From Chryseobacterium fluminis (GTDB taxonomy: Bacteria > Bacteroidota > Bacteroidia > Flavobacteriales > Weeksellaceae), in assembly GCF_026314945.1 (NCBI RefSeq), contig NZ_CP111121.1, positions 1,984,001 to 2,048,000 of the forward strand: a stretch of 64,000 nt of DNA. Direction: 5' to 3'. The notes under the pieces were generated by a model. That model worked only from the letters and a program-made list of their open reading frames with translations, made no database searches and was not told where the DNA came from. The position numbers and the translations under genes were made by a program. Of this stretch, positions 1 to 8,257 are shown one piece after another. Numbering within the stretch: position 1 is the stretch's first letter; each line of letters starts with the position of its first letter.

Positions 1-484
1 ATGATTTCAGGGTTTTCGATGACATATTCTTTATAGAAATCCAGCATTCTCCTATTCGCGTCATCGCTGTTTACCTTCCCTTTTAAAACAAGTTTTTTTG
101 CCTGATCCAGCTGATCGCCCTTATCCTCAAATGCCGAATAATTTTTATACCCAATATTATCGGGAAGATGATCCGGTTTACGGGCAATTTCTTTCGAATT
201 TCTAAGGTCAATAACTTGCCTTATTCCTAATCGTTTGAGGTCACTGAAAGATCTTTTCTTCAGGCTGTGAAGATGTGCGCTGCGGTAAAATTTTCCTTCC
301 TTTAATGTGCGTCCATCCTTATTTTTTATATTTCCGATTGTTCTGAAATTATAGACTTTTTCAACGGTGATATTTTGTCGTGTTTCAGTCCTGCCGTATT
401 CGGGTGTAGAAATGTGCTGTGTCTTACAGGAATAAATACAGCATGATGTAATGATCAGAAATAATATTTTAAGCAATTCTTTCA
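1..484 (-). CDS. Lipoprotein tyrosine phosphatase, partial (C-terminus outside window)
   Basis: The 161 visible residues start at the ATG at 484 and run off the left edge of the window. A hydrophobic N-terminus with cysteines at 'CCIYSCK' suggests a type II signal peptide and lipid anchoring. From about residue 46 the pattern 'NFRTIGNIKNKDGRTL' followed by 'GKFYRSAHL' and 'GIRQVIDLRN' is the N-terminal half of the Y_phosphatase3 family (dual-specificity or tyrosine phosphatases). The catalytic Cys-x5-Arg loop would lie beyond the edge, so activity cannot be judged. It ends a leftward gene series, 123 nt after the thiamine pyrophosphokinase gene. Confidence 0.75.
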
Positions 485-607
485 TGTTTTGCAGGATATT
501 GGATTTCAGAGAGGGGTGTATTTTGATTTTTAAGGTTGGCTAAAGTCTGCTCCTTCTGACGACAGGCCTCCGTCCATAATCAGGAAGGATTGAATGACTT
601 ATCAGAT

Positions 608-1249
608 CTATGTTTCCTGTGGCAAAGTATTTTTTCCTACAAAAATCAGTAAATCCCCTTTTTCATACTGGATAGATACCTCATCTTCCACGGCGAAGTT
701 TCTGGTTCCGATTCTTGATGTTATGCTCAAACTTCCATGACTGAGAGGCCAGTTTAATCCTTTTGTCGTAATATTTTCAACGGACGGAAAGGGATATAAT
801 GAAACCATTTTATTTTTTACCTGATGAATAATTATGTTTTTGGGGATAAAATAATACTCTGAAAACTCATCATAAAATCTGATGTCCAAATGATCTTTAA
901 ATCCGAAAGCCACAGTAAGATTTCCTAAAAAATGATCCTGCTCACCGCCACTTCCGCCTAACACGTCGACATTTTTAAAACCTCTATCGGCAATGATCTC
1001 CAATGCTTTATGAAAATCTGTTTTATCCTGATCCGGTGTATGGATGAATTTTTTATGATGAATACCTTCATCTTTTCCGGAATGGGAATCAAAATCTCCT
1101 GAAATAAAAGCCAGTTGATCCAAAGGAAAATTCCGGTTTTTCAGGTAATGGAAAGCTCCGTCCGTACAGGCGATCAGTGTATAATCCTGATACTCCGGAA
1201 AAGACTTTGGCGGTTCCCCGTTGATAAAAAGTAATGCCTTTTCTGCCAT
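608..1249 (-). CDS. thiN: Thiamine diphosphokinase
   Basis: This 213-residue cytoplasmic enzyme should transfer pyrophosphate from ATP to thiamine to make thiamine diphosphate. Diagnostic motifs are 'SGDFDS' (about residue 50), 'TPDQDKTDFHKAL' (about 71-83, metal and ATP binding) and 'GGSGGEQDHFLGNL' (about 98-111). The C-terminal part is the beta-rich thiamine-binding domain. Length fits the family. It is the last gene of a three-gene leftward run with the TPR protein (32 nt upstream) and the cobalamin adenosyltransferase, suggesting co-transcription of two vitamin-cofactor genes. Confidence 0.9.
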   Translation of the reverse strand: MAEKALLFINGEPPKSFPEYQDYTLIACTDGAFHYLKNRNFPLDQLAFISGDFDSHSGKDEGIHHKKFIHTPDQDKTDFHKALEIIADRGFKNVDVLGGSGGEQDHFLGNLTVAFGFKDHLDIRFYDEFSEYYFIPKNIIIHQVKNKMVSLYPFPSVENITTKGLNWPLSHGSLSITSRIGTRNFAVEDEVSIQYEKGDLLIFVGKNTLPQET

Positions 1250-1281
1250 TTTATCTGTTTCTTTTGCTTTTCAATAATTGA

Positions 1282-1872
1282 TTATCCGGTCACCATTCTC
1301 CATTTTCTGACATTTTTCCCGGGTCTGTTCTCTTCGATTTTCTGAACAAATTCTTTGGCTTCCTGTATATCTTCTGCATCCGGCTGCATTTCAATATATA
1401 CTTTATACGTTTCCAACATTCTGTTGACCTCATCATAAGATAAACCTTCTATATTCAGCACATTGCGGTATGAATTTCCAATATAGAAATTGAGGGCGAA
1501 ATACTGATCCGAATTTTTGTCAATGATGGCATACAATCTTTCAAAGTAGCCAATGGCTTTTCTGAAATCCGGTTGATCTTTTGAGAAATTATTTATTCCA
1601 CCATACCAAAGAGCGGCTGAAAAGGACGGATCTTTTTTTAATATTCCGGTAATAACTTTCTCAGCCTGATCATTTTTATTCTGACTGGTCAAGGTTAAAG
1701 CCAGCTGTGACTTTAAAATTAAATTATCAGGTTCCTGTTTCACACCTTTCCGGAAAACGTCTTCTGCTTCTGCAAATCTGTTTTGACTCATCAGGTTATT
1801 GCCCTCCTCAAGATAATTTTGTGAAAAAACGAGACCCGACGCAAACAGCAATAACAAACCTATTTTCTTCAT
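1282..1872 (-). CDS. Periplasmic TPR-repeat protein
   Basis: A 196-residue protein with a signal peptide ('MKKIGLLLLFASGLVFSQ') followed by about three tetratricopeptide-like helical pairs: 'EEGNNLMSQNRFAEAEDVFRK', 'PDNLILKSQLALTLTSQ' and 'AIGYFERLY'. TPR domains bind proteins, and the partner is unknown. I chose the ATG at 1872, one base after the stop of the upstream adenosyltransferase gene, because it begins the signal peptide directly. An ATG at 1884 would add four residues and overlap the upstream gene. The tight spacing implies an operon. Confidence 0.8.
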   Translation of the reverse strand: MKKIGLLLLFASGLVFSQNYLEEGNNLMSQNRFAEAEDVFRKGVKQEPDNLILKSQLALTLTSQNKNDQAEKVITGILKKDPSFSAALWYGGINNFSKDQPDFRKAIGYFERLYAIIDKNSDQYFALNFYIGNSYRNVLNIEGLSYDEVNRMLETYKVYIEMQPDAEDIQEAKEFVQKIEENRPGKNVRKWRMVTG

Positions 1873-1873
1873 A

Positions 1874-2443
1874 CTACCTTTCATTCGGGTTCCAGTATTC
1901 TTCCGGCTCGTTATTGATTTTGGAGATATATCTTGCCAAAACGAAAAGATAATCTGAAAGCCGGTTTAGATATTTAATCAGCTCCGGGCGAACTTCTTCT
2001 GATTCGTTTAAAAAAACCAATGAACGTTCAGCTCTCCTGCAGATGGTTCGGGCCGCATGCAGAAATGTTGCCGGTTTTCCACCGCCGGGAAGGATAAAAT
2101 ACTGCAGCGGTTCCAGTGTATCATCAAAAGCATCCATCCAGCTCTCCAGTTCTTCAATTTCTGTATCTGAAATGACTAATGGAAGGCGCGACTTTCCGTT
2201 CGCCAGCATTAATTTATCAACCGGAGTGGCCGCTTCTGAACCCACCGTAAATAAATCAAACTGGATTTTTTTTAACTGTCTCAGGACTTCTGTATCTTCA
2301 ATATGACTTTTTGCGATTCCGATGAATGAGTTGAGCTCGTCTATATTGCCGTAGCTGTCGACCCGTGCACTGGCTTTGGACACTCTCGTTCCGCCATAAA
2401 GCGCTGTCTGGCCTTTATCGCCTGTTTTTGTGTAAATTTTCAT
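1874..2443 (-). CDS. Cob(I)yrinic acid a,c-diamide adenosyltransferase, PduO type
   Basis: This 189-residue enzyme transfers the 5'-deoxyadenosyl group of ATP to cob(I)alamin, giving coenzyme B12. The N-terminal 'KIYTKTGDKGQTALYGG' is the PduO ATP-binding signature, 'VDSYGNIDELNSFIG' follows, and 'ARTICRRAERSL' near residue 132 carries the conserved arginines. Length is typical. It heads the leftward operon with the TPR and thiamine pyrophosphokinase genes. A near-consensus -7 element (TAATTTAG, 2448-2455) lies only 4 nt upstream of the ATG, so the mRNA may have almost no leader. Confidence 0.92.
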   Translation of the reverse strand: MKIYTKTGDKGQTALYGGTRVSKASARVDSYGNIDELNSFIGIAKSHIEDTEVLRQLKKIQFDLFTVGSEAATPVDKLMLANGKSRLPLVISDTEIEELESWMDAFDDTLEPLQYFILPGGGKPATFLHAARTICRRAERSLVFLNESEEVRPELIKYLNRLSDYLFVLARYISKINNEPEEYWNPNER

Positions 2444-2753
2444 CGTACTAAATTACTTTTTTCCGGAAAGGCTGACAAGTCTTTTATGGATCTTCATCTC
2501 AAACAGAATTTCTATAAACCTTTACATTTGCTGTCTATATACTCTTTCAAGCAAATGACCGGTCCAAAAGACCGGCCACTCTTAAATTATTTATCCACCA
2601 GACCTTGTCTGAAGTATCCTTATCTAACGCAAAACCCACAGGATTATTTCAGGTAAGTAAAATTTTTTTTTCCTACCGAAACTCTACTGACAAACTGTTG
2701 TCATAACTCTGATTTACCTTTGCACCAACAATAACACTTAAAACAAATAGATT
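2444..2753. other. Intergenic region of divergent genes
   Basis: This 310-nt gap separates the leftward cofactor operon from the rightward DinB gene. It contains a short hairpin (CCGGTC-CAAAA-GACCGG, 2559-2575) without a clear T-tract on either side, and a -7-like TACCTTTG at 2715-2722. I see no credible short gene in it. Confidence 0.5.
2715..2722 (+). promoter_or_regulatory. -7 element of the DinB gene promoter
   Basis: TACCTTTG matches the Bacteroidota -7 consensus TAnnTTTG. It sits 31 nt before the ATG at 2754, giving a predicted leader of about 26 nt. A TTG lies 14 nt upstream, closer than the usual 17-23 nt, so the -33 half is weak. Confidence 0.4.
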
Positions 2754-3245
2754 ATGTCAACTACAACCACCATCACCAAACAATTTATGACCTCAGAACA
2801 ACTATTAGAGCATTGGCAGGGACATAGAAACTTAACAAGAAGAGTCATTGAAGCTTTTCCTGAAAAAGAATTATTCGAGTTTTCAATAGGCGGAATGCGA
2901 CCTTTTGCAAGACTTACCGTTGAACTCATTAGTATCGGAGGACCGGCTTTAAAGGGAATCGTGGATAGAAATATGGAAGCTTACAATGAAGAAGGTTTTA
3001 ATCCGAAGACCAAAGAAGATCTTTTGAAAAAATGGGATGAGGAAACCGAAGTGATCAATACTTATTTTAATCAGATTTCTGAAGAGCGCTTACAGGAGAC
3101 CTTCAACCTGTTTGGCCAGTATGAATTCCCGGTATACCAGAATATTTTGTATTTTGTTGATAATGAAATTCATCACCGTGGCCAGGGATTTGTTTATTTA
3201 CGGGCTTTAGGAATAGAACCTCCTTTTTTTTGGGCGAGATTTTAA
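2754..3245 (+). CDS. DinB superfamily protein
   Basis: A 163-residue four-helix-bundle protein of the DinB/YfiT group, probably a metal-dependent cytoplasmic enzyme or thiol-dependent transferase of unknown substrate. Conserved spots are 'LLEHWQGHRNLTRRVIEAF' near the N-terminus, 'IGGMRPFARL' around residue 46, and the C-terminal 'NEIHHRGQGFVYLRALGIEPP', which carries the metal-ligand histidines. It stands alone on the plus strand between a -7 element and a strong hairpin at 3320-3348. Confidence 0.85.
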   Translation: MSTTTTITKQFMTSEQLLEHWQGHRNLTRRVIEAFPEKELFEFSIGGMRPFARLTVELISIGGPALKGIVDRNMEAYNEEGFNPKTKEDLLKKWDEETEVINTYFNQISEERLQETFNLFGQYEFPVYQNILYFVDNEIHHRGQGFVYLRALGIEPPFFWARF

Positions 3246-3319
3246 GATCTTTAATGCCTTTGTGGAGACTGAAACTACTGATAGAAAATAATACAGTCCA
3301 TTCAAACATTTCCAAACAA

Positions 3320-3348
3320 GAAAGCTTTCAGAATTTCTGAAAGCTTTC
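3320..3348. terminator. Bidirectional terminator between convergent genes
   Basis: A perfect 13-bp inverted repeat, GAAAGCTTTCAGA, with a 3-nt loop lies between the rightward DinB gene and the leftward lipoprotein remnant. T-rich sequence follows it. It could stop transcription from both sides. Confidence 0.75.
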
Positions 3349-3353
3349 ATTTA

Positions 3354-3666
3354 TTATTGAGTGGGAAGTATATTTTTAAAAAACTTAATGATGTTTGCTT
3401 TAAGCTTTGTAAAGGTCTCCGATGTCCCGAATTCTTTGTTATCGTAACCTATTGGAAAACCTTTCCCAACATATTCATTATTTTTATTTAAGGTAAGGGT
3501 GGCAGATTTAATATTCACCTGTCCTTCCTTTTCGGTATGAATATCTAAAAATTTGACAGAGGTATTTTTAGAGAAATCCAGTTTTTTTCAAATACGGAGC
3601 AGGCCGAAATCCAGATTGAAAAACCGATTGTGCACAATAAAAACCCACGTAAAAATAAAGACTTCA
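3354..3666 (-). pseudogene. Small lipoprotein, frameshifted
   Basis: Reading left from the ATG at 3666 gives 'MKSLFLRGFLLC...ISACSVFEK', a type II signal peptide with a plausible lipobox at 'ISAC'. In this frame the protein stops after about 40 residues. Shifting by one base at a run of seven A's on the minus strand (about 3581-3587) restores an open frame, 'LDFSKNTSVKFLDIHTEKEG', to a stop at 3354-3356, for a total near 103 residues. One extra A would repair it. The family is not recognised. It lies between the WYL regulator and the 3320 terminator. It could be a true pseudogene, a phase-variable gene or a sequencing error. Confidence 0.6.
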
Positions 3667-3683
3667 TAATTTTGAGTAAATAC

Positions 3684-4634
3684 TTAACAATTTTTTGAAA
3701 TTTTAAATATCAGTTCTTTCAGACTTACTTTCAGAGATTCTGGTTCCAAAATTTCAGCATAATCAGCAAAGGTAATCAACCATCTGGGAAATCCCTCTTT
3801 TATCCAGTCGGTTTCAAAGATTAATTCAACCCGCTGCTCTCTGTCAATCTCTTCGATTAAACCGTAATATTTTTTTGAGTTAACAAGATGTCCGATAATT
3901 TTTTTCTCGACCAGAAGCCTGACTCTTGTCTTATTTCCATTGGGGTTCTGCCGGTAATCATTAATCTGTCCGTATTCCTGCAGGAAAGGATTTTCTGTTT
4001 TAAAAATCTGGAGAATCCGGTCTACTCTAAACTGTCTGAAATCATTTCTCAATGTACAGAACGCCATGATATACCAATAATTAAACTCAAAAAAGACACC
4101 CACCACTTCAATGGTCCGCGTGGAAACTGTAGAATCTACCGTCATATATTCTAAGGTCAGCTGCTTTTTTTCGGCAATACTTTCGAGAATGATAGGGATA
4201 ATATTGCGGATGTGATCTTCTGTTTTTGGATGATAATTGTAAACATCAATCTGTTTTTCAATATGATGAATCAAATTCCTGTCCGAATATTTCAATACTG
4301 AGCGTACCTTTTCCATAGCTGACTGATAATGGTTTCCCAGGCTTTGATGCAAAAATTTCTGCATCAGTTTTTCAGCAGTGATAAAACTCAAAACCTCCTC
4401 TTTGGTGAACATCACGGGAGGGAGCCTGTAGCCGTCCATCAGGGAATATCCGCTGCCTGCCTCTCCGACGATCGGAATTCCGGCATTTTCGAGTGTTTTT
4501 ACATCACGGTAAATCGTACGGACACTTACATCAAATTTGGCGGCCAGATCCTGCGCCCTGACCAGTGGTTTAGATTGCAGCTGGGTAAGAATAGCAGTTA
4601 CACGGTCGAGCTTTTTCAGGTAATGGTCGTTCAT
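3684..4634 (-). CDS. HTH/WYL-domain transcriptional regulator
   Basis: This 316-residue cytoplasmic regulator has an N-terminal winged helix-turn-helix ('AQDLAAKFDVSVRTIYRDVKTL', about residues 27-48, DeoR/HTH_11 type). A WYL domain occupies about 140-230 ('QLTLEYMTVDSTVSTRTIEV' through 'WYIMAFCTLRNDFRQFRVDRI'), and a WCX-like C-terminal extension follows. WYL domains are thought to sense nucleic acids or small ligands. The start codon lies 12 nt after a block of 7-bp tandem repeats (4647-4789), so promoter spacing or leader length could depend on repeat number. No target gene is evident. Confidence 0.88.
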   Translation of the reverse strand: MNDHYLKKLDRVTAILTQLQSKPLVRAQDLAAKFDVSVRTIYRDVKTLENAGIPIVGEAGSGYSLMDGYRLPPVMFTKEEVLSFITAEKLMQKFLHQSLGNHYQSAMEKVRSVLKYSDRNLIHHIEKQIDVYNYHPKTEDHIRNIIPIILESIAEKKQLTLEYMTVDSTVSTRTIEVVGVFFEFNYWYIMAFCTLRNDFRQFRVDRILQIFKTENPFLQEYGQINDYRQNPNGNKTRVRLLVEKKIIGHLVNSKKYYGLIEEIDREQRVELIFETDWIKEGFPRWLITFADYAEILEPESLKVSLKELIFKISKNC

Positions 4635-4646
4635 TGTTTGTTGAGA

Positions 4647-4695
4647 AGTTTAGAGTTTAGAGTTTAGAGTTTAGAGTTTAGAGTTTAGAGTTTAG
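4647..4695. repeat. 7 x AGTTTAG heptamer tandem repeat
   Basis: Seven perfect head-to-tail copies of AGTTTAG (TAAACTC in rotation on the minus strand). They begin 12 nt upstream of the WYL regulator start and are followed within 7 nt by a second, unrelated heptamer array. Confidence 0.95.
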
Positions 4696-4701
4696 CAAAA
4701 A

Positions 4702-4785
4702 TAATATCTAATATCTAATATCTAATATCTAATATCTAATATCTAATATCTAATATCTAATATCTAATATCTAATATCTAATATC
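4702..4785. repeat. 12 x TAATATC heptamer tandem repeat
   Basis: Twelve perfect copies of TAATATC plus a partial copy. They run up to the stop codon of the leftward ABC transporter gene, whose TAA is at 4789-4791. Together with the adjacent AGTTTAG array they fill the whole gap between transporter and regulator. Confidence 0.95.
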
Positions 4786-4788
4786 TAA

Positions 4789-6597
4789 TTAATTATCTTT
4801 AAAAGTACTCACCAGCTTATCCAGGTTCAGACTTCTTGCTGATGCGTCGAAAATTTCGCGGTAGGTTCCATTGGTCTGTACCAGTTCGTCGTGCGTCCCA
4901 CTTTCTACGACTCTGCCTTTCTTCATCACATAAATGGTGTCCGAATCTAAAATCTGAGACAGAGAATGGGAAATGATGATCACCGTTCTGCCCTCTTTTA
5001 TGGCATCCAGGGAATTTTTGATCTGTTCGGTAGCGATGGCATCCAGACTTGCTGTCGGCTCGTCAAGAAAAATAACCGGAGGATTTTTCAGGAACAATCT
5101 CGCAATGGCAATTCTTTGCTGCTGTCCTCCTGAAAGCTGTGTGGCATCGTGTCTGTAGCCTTCCGGAAGGTCTAAAATCTGCTCGTGAAGATATGCTTTT
5201 TTAGCAGCCTCTTCAATTTCCTGAAAAGTGGCATTCATATTTCCGTAACGGATATTATCTTCAATACTTCCTTGAAAAATATGGTTTTTCTGGAGAACCA
5301 ATCCAAGGTCACCTCTTAAAAAAGTATTGTCAAAATCATTTAAATTAACATGATCCAGTAAAATTTCTCCGGAATCCGGAAGGTAAAATTTGCATAGAAG
5401 ATTAATTATTGTTGATTTTCCGGCTCCACTCAGGCCCACCAATGCCGTTGTCTTTCCATTTTCAATCTTCATAGTAACATCATGCAGGGCCTGAGCACCG
5501 TTAGGATAAGTAAAATTGACATTTTTTAATTCAAAATGTCCTTTAATTTCTTTTTCAGTAAAGCTTCCGTTAGGTTCTTTTTCGGCATCAGCATTTAAGA
5601 TATCGAAATAGCCTTCAGCATAGATCATCGCATCATTCATATCATCATAAATCCTGTGCAGCTGCCGGATCGGAGCCGATACATTATTAAAAAGCATAAT
5701 GTGAAGCATAATCGCACCAATGGTCATCTGTTGATCCAACACCAGGTAAACTGTCAGCAGAATAATGAGCACAACCCCAAACTGTTCGATAAAAGTTTTT
5801 AAACCGTCATAGATAAAATTCGTTTTTCGGGTAAACATCTGGCTTTCCATCAGCTGCATCTGCAGATCGTATTGTTTTTTCCCTTCGAATTTTTCGCGGA
5901 CAAAACTTTTAATAACCATAATGGAATTGATCAGATTTAACAAACCTGAAGTTTTCTGCTCACGCTGATTTCTCAATGTACGTCTAACCCCACCGAGCTT
6001 CCTGGCCTGTAGTGAGCTGATGTAAAAGTAGATTGGGACAATGATCGTCGAAACAATTCCTACATAAACATTCTGTATGTACATGATCACCAGTGCAATA
6101 ATAGAATTGGAAAACAGGGGCAGCATATCGATAAAGAAGTTCTGAACGAGTCTGGTTAAGCTTTCAATTCCCCGGTCGATCCTGATCTGCAGTTTTCCGG
6201 ATTCGTGGTTTTCATCGTTAAAATAAGCGACACGATAGGTCAGAATCTTGTCAATCGCCGACTGGGCCAGGACCGAACTTACATTGATCCTTATTTTTTC
6301 CCCATAAAATTTCTGACCGAAATTAATGAAGATATTCAGCAGTTCTTTACCCAGCAAAATAATCGAAATGACCACCAGAATATGAATTCCTTCTGACATC
6401 GGATGTGGCAGATGGGTGAGTTTTGTAACTTCATCTACCGTGTATTTTAAAACGAGAGGATTGACCTGGGCCGCAAGCGCGCCTAAAAAAGTAAGAAACA
6501 AAGTTCCGTAGATCATCAGCCGATAAGGCCGTATAAAGGGAACAAGCTGCTTATAAATTCCGAATAAAGTAACGGTTCTGTTGAAAGGTTTTGCCAT
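4789..6597 (-). CDS. ABC exporter, fused permease and ATPase (MsbA-like)
   Basis: A 602-residue half-transporter expected to dimerise in the inner membrane and export lipid or drug-like substrates. Residues 1-330 hold about six membrane helices (type I ABC exporter fold). The ATPase follows with Walker A 'GLSGAGKST' (about 395), signature 'LSGGQQQR' (about 495) and Walker B 'PVIFLDEPTASLD'. The substrate cannot be read from sequence. A hairpin with a T-tract (6616-6650) ends 16-18 nt before its start, so transcription arriving from lptB would have to pass it. Confidence 0.88.
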   Translation of the reverse strand: MAKPFNRTVTLFGIYKQLVPFIRPYRLMIYGTLFLTFLGALAAQVNPLVLKYTVDEVTKLTHLPHPMSEGIHILVVISIILLGKELLNIFINFGQKFYGEKIRINVSSVLAQSAIDKILTYRVAYFNDENHESGKLQIRIDRGIESLTRLVQNFFIDMLPLFSNSIIALVIMYIQNVYVGIVSTIIVPIYFYISSLQARKLGGVRRTLRNQREQKTSGLLNLINSIMVIKSFVREKFEGKKQYDLQMQLMESQMFTRKTNFIYDGLKTFIEQFGVVLIILLTVYLVLDQQMTIGAIMLHIMLFNNVSAPIRQLHRIYDDMNDAMIYAEGYFDILNADAEKEPNGSFTEKEIKGHFELKNVNFTYPNGAQALHDVTMKIENGKTTALVGLSGAGKSTIINLLCKFYLPDSGEILLDHVNLNDFDNTFLRGDLGLVLQKNHIFQGSIEDNIRYGNMNATFQEIEEAAKKAYLHEQILDLPEGYRHDATQLSGGQQQRIAIARLFLKNPPVIFLDEPTASLDAIATEQIKNSLDAIKEGRTVIIISHSLSQILDSDTIYVMKKGRVVESGTHDELVQTNGTYREIFDASARSLNLDKLVSTFKDN

Positions 6598-6613
6598 AGG
6601 AATTATTTTAACT

Positions 6614-6650
6614 AAAAAACGTACCGTTTCCGAGAGAAAAGGTACGTTTT
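6614..6650 (-). terminator. Terminator or attenuator after lptB, just before the ABC exporter
   Basis: On the minus strand, a 10-bp stem AAAACGTACC/GGTACGTTTT with a 15-nt loop is followed by a T-run, a typical intrinsic terminator. It ends about 16 nt before the ABC exporter ATG, leaving no room for a full promoter between them. Confidence 0.7.
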
Positions 6651-6689
6651 ATTCTATTTTTCAGCAAGTCTAATTGCTTATTTTACATT

Positions 6690-7751
6690 TTATACTTCGT
6701 AAAAATACGTGGTCAGATAATGCAATTCGGATTTCCCAGCTGCTTTAGATTCAGCCTCGGCCTGTTCTAATGTGTAGTGAGAATTGATTTCTTTTCTTTG
6801 AAAAATGAAAGAATTATTGGCATTTTTGTCTACTACATTATTAAAAATGTACTCAATTTCCGAGTTTGAAAGGGATGCAAAACTGATATCTTCAAAACCG
6901 TACATCAGCCGCAGGTCATCAAACTGATTAAAGTTTTCATTAACGAAACCCTGAAACTGAGATTTGGATTCAAAATTTCCGGCCCAGATATTATAGGCGT
7001 ATTTTTTCTTTTTCGGTTTGTCAAAAATATTCTGATAAACGAAGTTTTCACCAAGGTAGGCTTCCCTTACCTGCGGATCATTTGCCAGTTCTTCGGGGAG
7101 ACCTTCTTTCAAAATTCGTCCTTCAAACATGATGTAAGTTTTATTGGTAATGGCTAACGTCTGCTGTACATTATGGTCGGTAATCAGAATTCCGATGTTT
7201 TTATCTGTAAGACTTCTTACAATTTTCTGAATATCTTCTACCGCAATCGGGTCTACTCCGGCAAAAGGCTCATCCAAAAGAATAAAACTGGGGTCTGTCG
7301 CAAGACATCTTGCAATCTCTGTTCTACGTCTTTCACCTCCTGATAAAAGGTCCCCGCGGTTTTTACGGACATGTTGCAAAGAAAACTCTTCCACCAGTTC
7401 ATCACATTTGATCTGCTGCTCACGTTTTGAAAGTTTCGTCAACTGTAAAACGCCCATGATATTTTCCTCCACTGAAAGTTTTCTGAAAACCGAGGCTTCC
7501 TGAGCCAGATAACCAATCCCCTTCTGAGCCCGGCGATACATCGCGTCGGTGGTAATTTCCTGCTTATCCAGAAAAATTTTCCCTGAAGTAGGCTTAACCA
7601 AACCCACAATCATATAAAACGAAGTGGTTTTCCCTGCCCCGTTCGGACCCAGCAGACCGACGATTTCTCCCTGCTGAACCTGTACAGAAACGCCTTTTAC
7701 CACTTTTTTAGGACCGTATTCTTTGATTAAGTTTTCTCCTCGTAAAATCAT
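6690..7751 (-). CDS. lptB: LPS export ATPase LptB with extra C-terminal domain
   Basis: Residues 1-241 match LptB, the ATPase of the LptB2FGC complex that extracts lipopolysaccharide from the inner membrane. Motifs are Walker A 'GPNGAGKTT' (about 36), signature 'LSGGERRR', Walker B 'SFILLDEPFAGVDPIAV' and the H-loop 'ILITDHNV'. Normal LptB ends near residue 241. Here about 110 further residues follow a lysine-rich linker ('DKPKKKK'), starting 'YAYNIWAGNFESKSQF' and ending 'LTTYFYEV'. This tail resembles Imm22-type immunity proteins from memory, not by search. TATCTTTG at 7757-7764 lies 5 nt upstream of the ATG, predicting a leaderless mRNA. Confidence 0.9.
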   Translation of the reverse strand: MILRGENLIKEYGPKKVVKGVSVQVQQGEIVGLLGPNGAGKTTSFYMIVGLVKPTSGKIFLDKQEITTDAMYRRAQKGIGYLAQEASVFRKLSVEENIMGVLQLTKLSKREQQIKCDELVEEFSLQHVRKNRGDLLSGGERRRTEIARCLATDPSFILLDEPFAGVDPIAVEDIQKIVRSLTDKNIGILITDHNVQQTLAITNKTYIMFEGRILKEGLPEELANDPQVREAYLGENFVYQNIFDKPKKKKYAYNIWAGNFESKSQFQGFVNENFNQFDDLRLMYGFEDISFASLSNSEIEYIFNNVVDKNANNSFIFQRKEINSHYTLEQAEAESKAAGKSELHYLTTYFYEV

Positions 7752-7756
7752 AGTGG

Positions 7757-7764
7757 CAAAGATA
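7757..7764 (-). promoter_or_regulatory. -7 element of lptB
   Basis: TATCTTTG on the minus strand is a perfect TAnnTTTG element. Five bases separate it from the lptB ATG, so the transcript probably starts at or next to the A of the start codon. A TTTG lies 15 nt upstream as a possible -33 element. Confidence 0.55.
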
Positions 7765-7891
7765 AAGTTTTTTTGAATTCAAATTTTAGATTAAAAACCG
7801 GGAGCTGAAGTTTTATGAAATTTTAATATCCGGTGTTTCTTAAATGTAACGTTTTATGTCAGGTGCTACTTATCTAATCAAAAATATTAAA

Positions 7892-8185
7892 ATGGAAAAT
7901 TACGGATATACAAAATCACAATACAGTTATAATCAGCAGAACAACGGTCCTTACCGCTCTGAAAAGAAAATTCCTGCTGCTATTTTAGGAATTCTGGTCG
8001 GATGGCTGGCTTTAAACAAATTTTACCTTGGATATACCAAAGAAGGAATCATACCGCTGGTGCTGAACATCATCACCTTTGGTGCTGCATCCATCATTCC
8101 TTTTATCGAAGGTATTTTATATCTGTTTATGAGTGATAAACAATTCGATGATACCTATGTTTACGGTAAAAAAGGCTGGCTTTAA
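7892..8185 (+). CDS. TM2 domain membrane protein
   Basis: A 97-residue protein from the ATG at 7892. An ATG at 7856 would add 12 residues with no resemblance to the family. After a polar, Tyr/Gln-rich N-terminus comes a TM2 domain: 'IPAAILGILVGWLALNKFYLGY' as first helix, then 'GIIPLVLNIITFGAASIIPFIEGI' as second, with the usual short polar turn. It is a small inner-membrane protein of unknown role, facing away from lptB. Confidence 0.82.
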   Translation: MENYGYTKSQYSYNQQNNGPYRSEKKIPAAILGILVGWLALNKFYLGYTKEGIIPLVLNIITFGAASIIPFIEGILYLFMSDKQFDDTYVYGKKGWL

Positions 8186-8257
8186 GATTTAATCTGAACG
8201 TGCTTATTTTCTGTTTTATTTCCATAATTTTATGGCACATCAACAACACAATTTATT

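Noticed and set aside
2559..2575. Hairpin CCGGTC-CAAAA-GACCGG as terminator
   Set aside because: No T-tract on either side, so it is not a convincing intrinsic terminator.
2738..2929. Leftward ORF opposite the DinB gene
   Set aside because: It is a shadow of the DinB frame with no family features; the plus-strand gene has clear DinB motifs.
4647..4789. CRISPR-like array
   Set aside because: Units are 7 bp, directly adjacent and without spacers, so it is a microsatellite and not a CRISPR.
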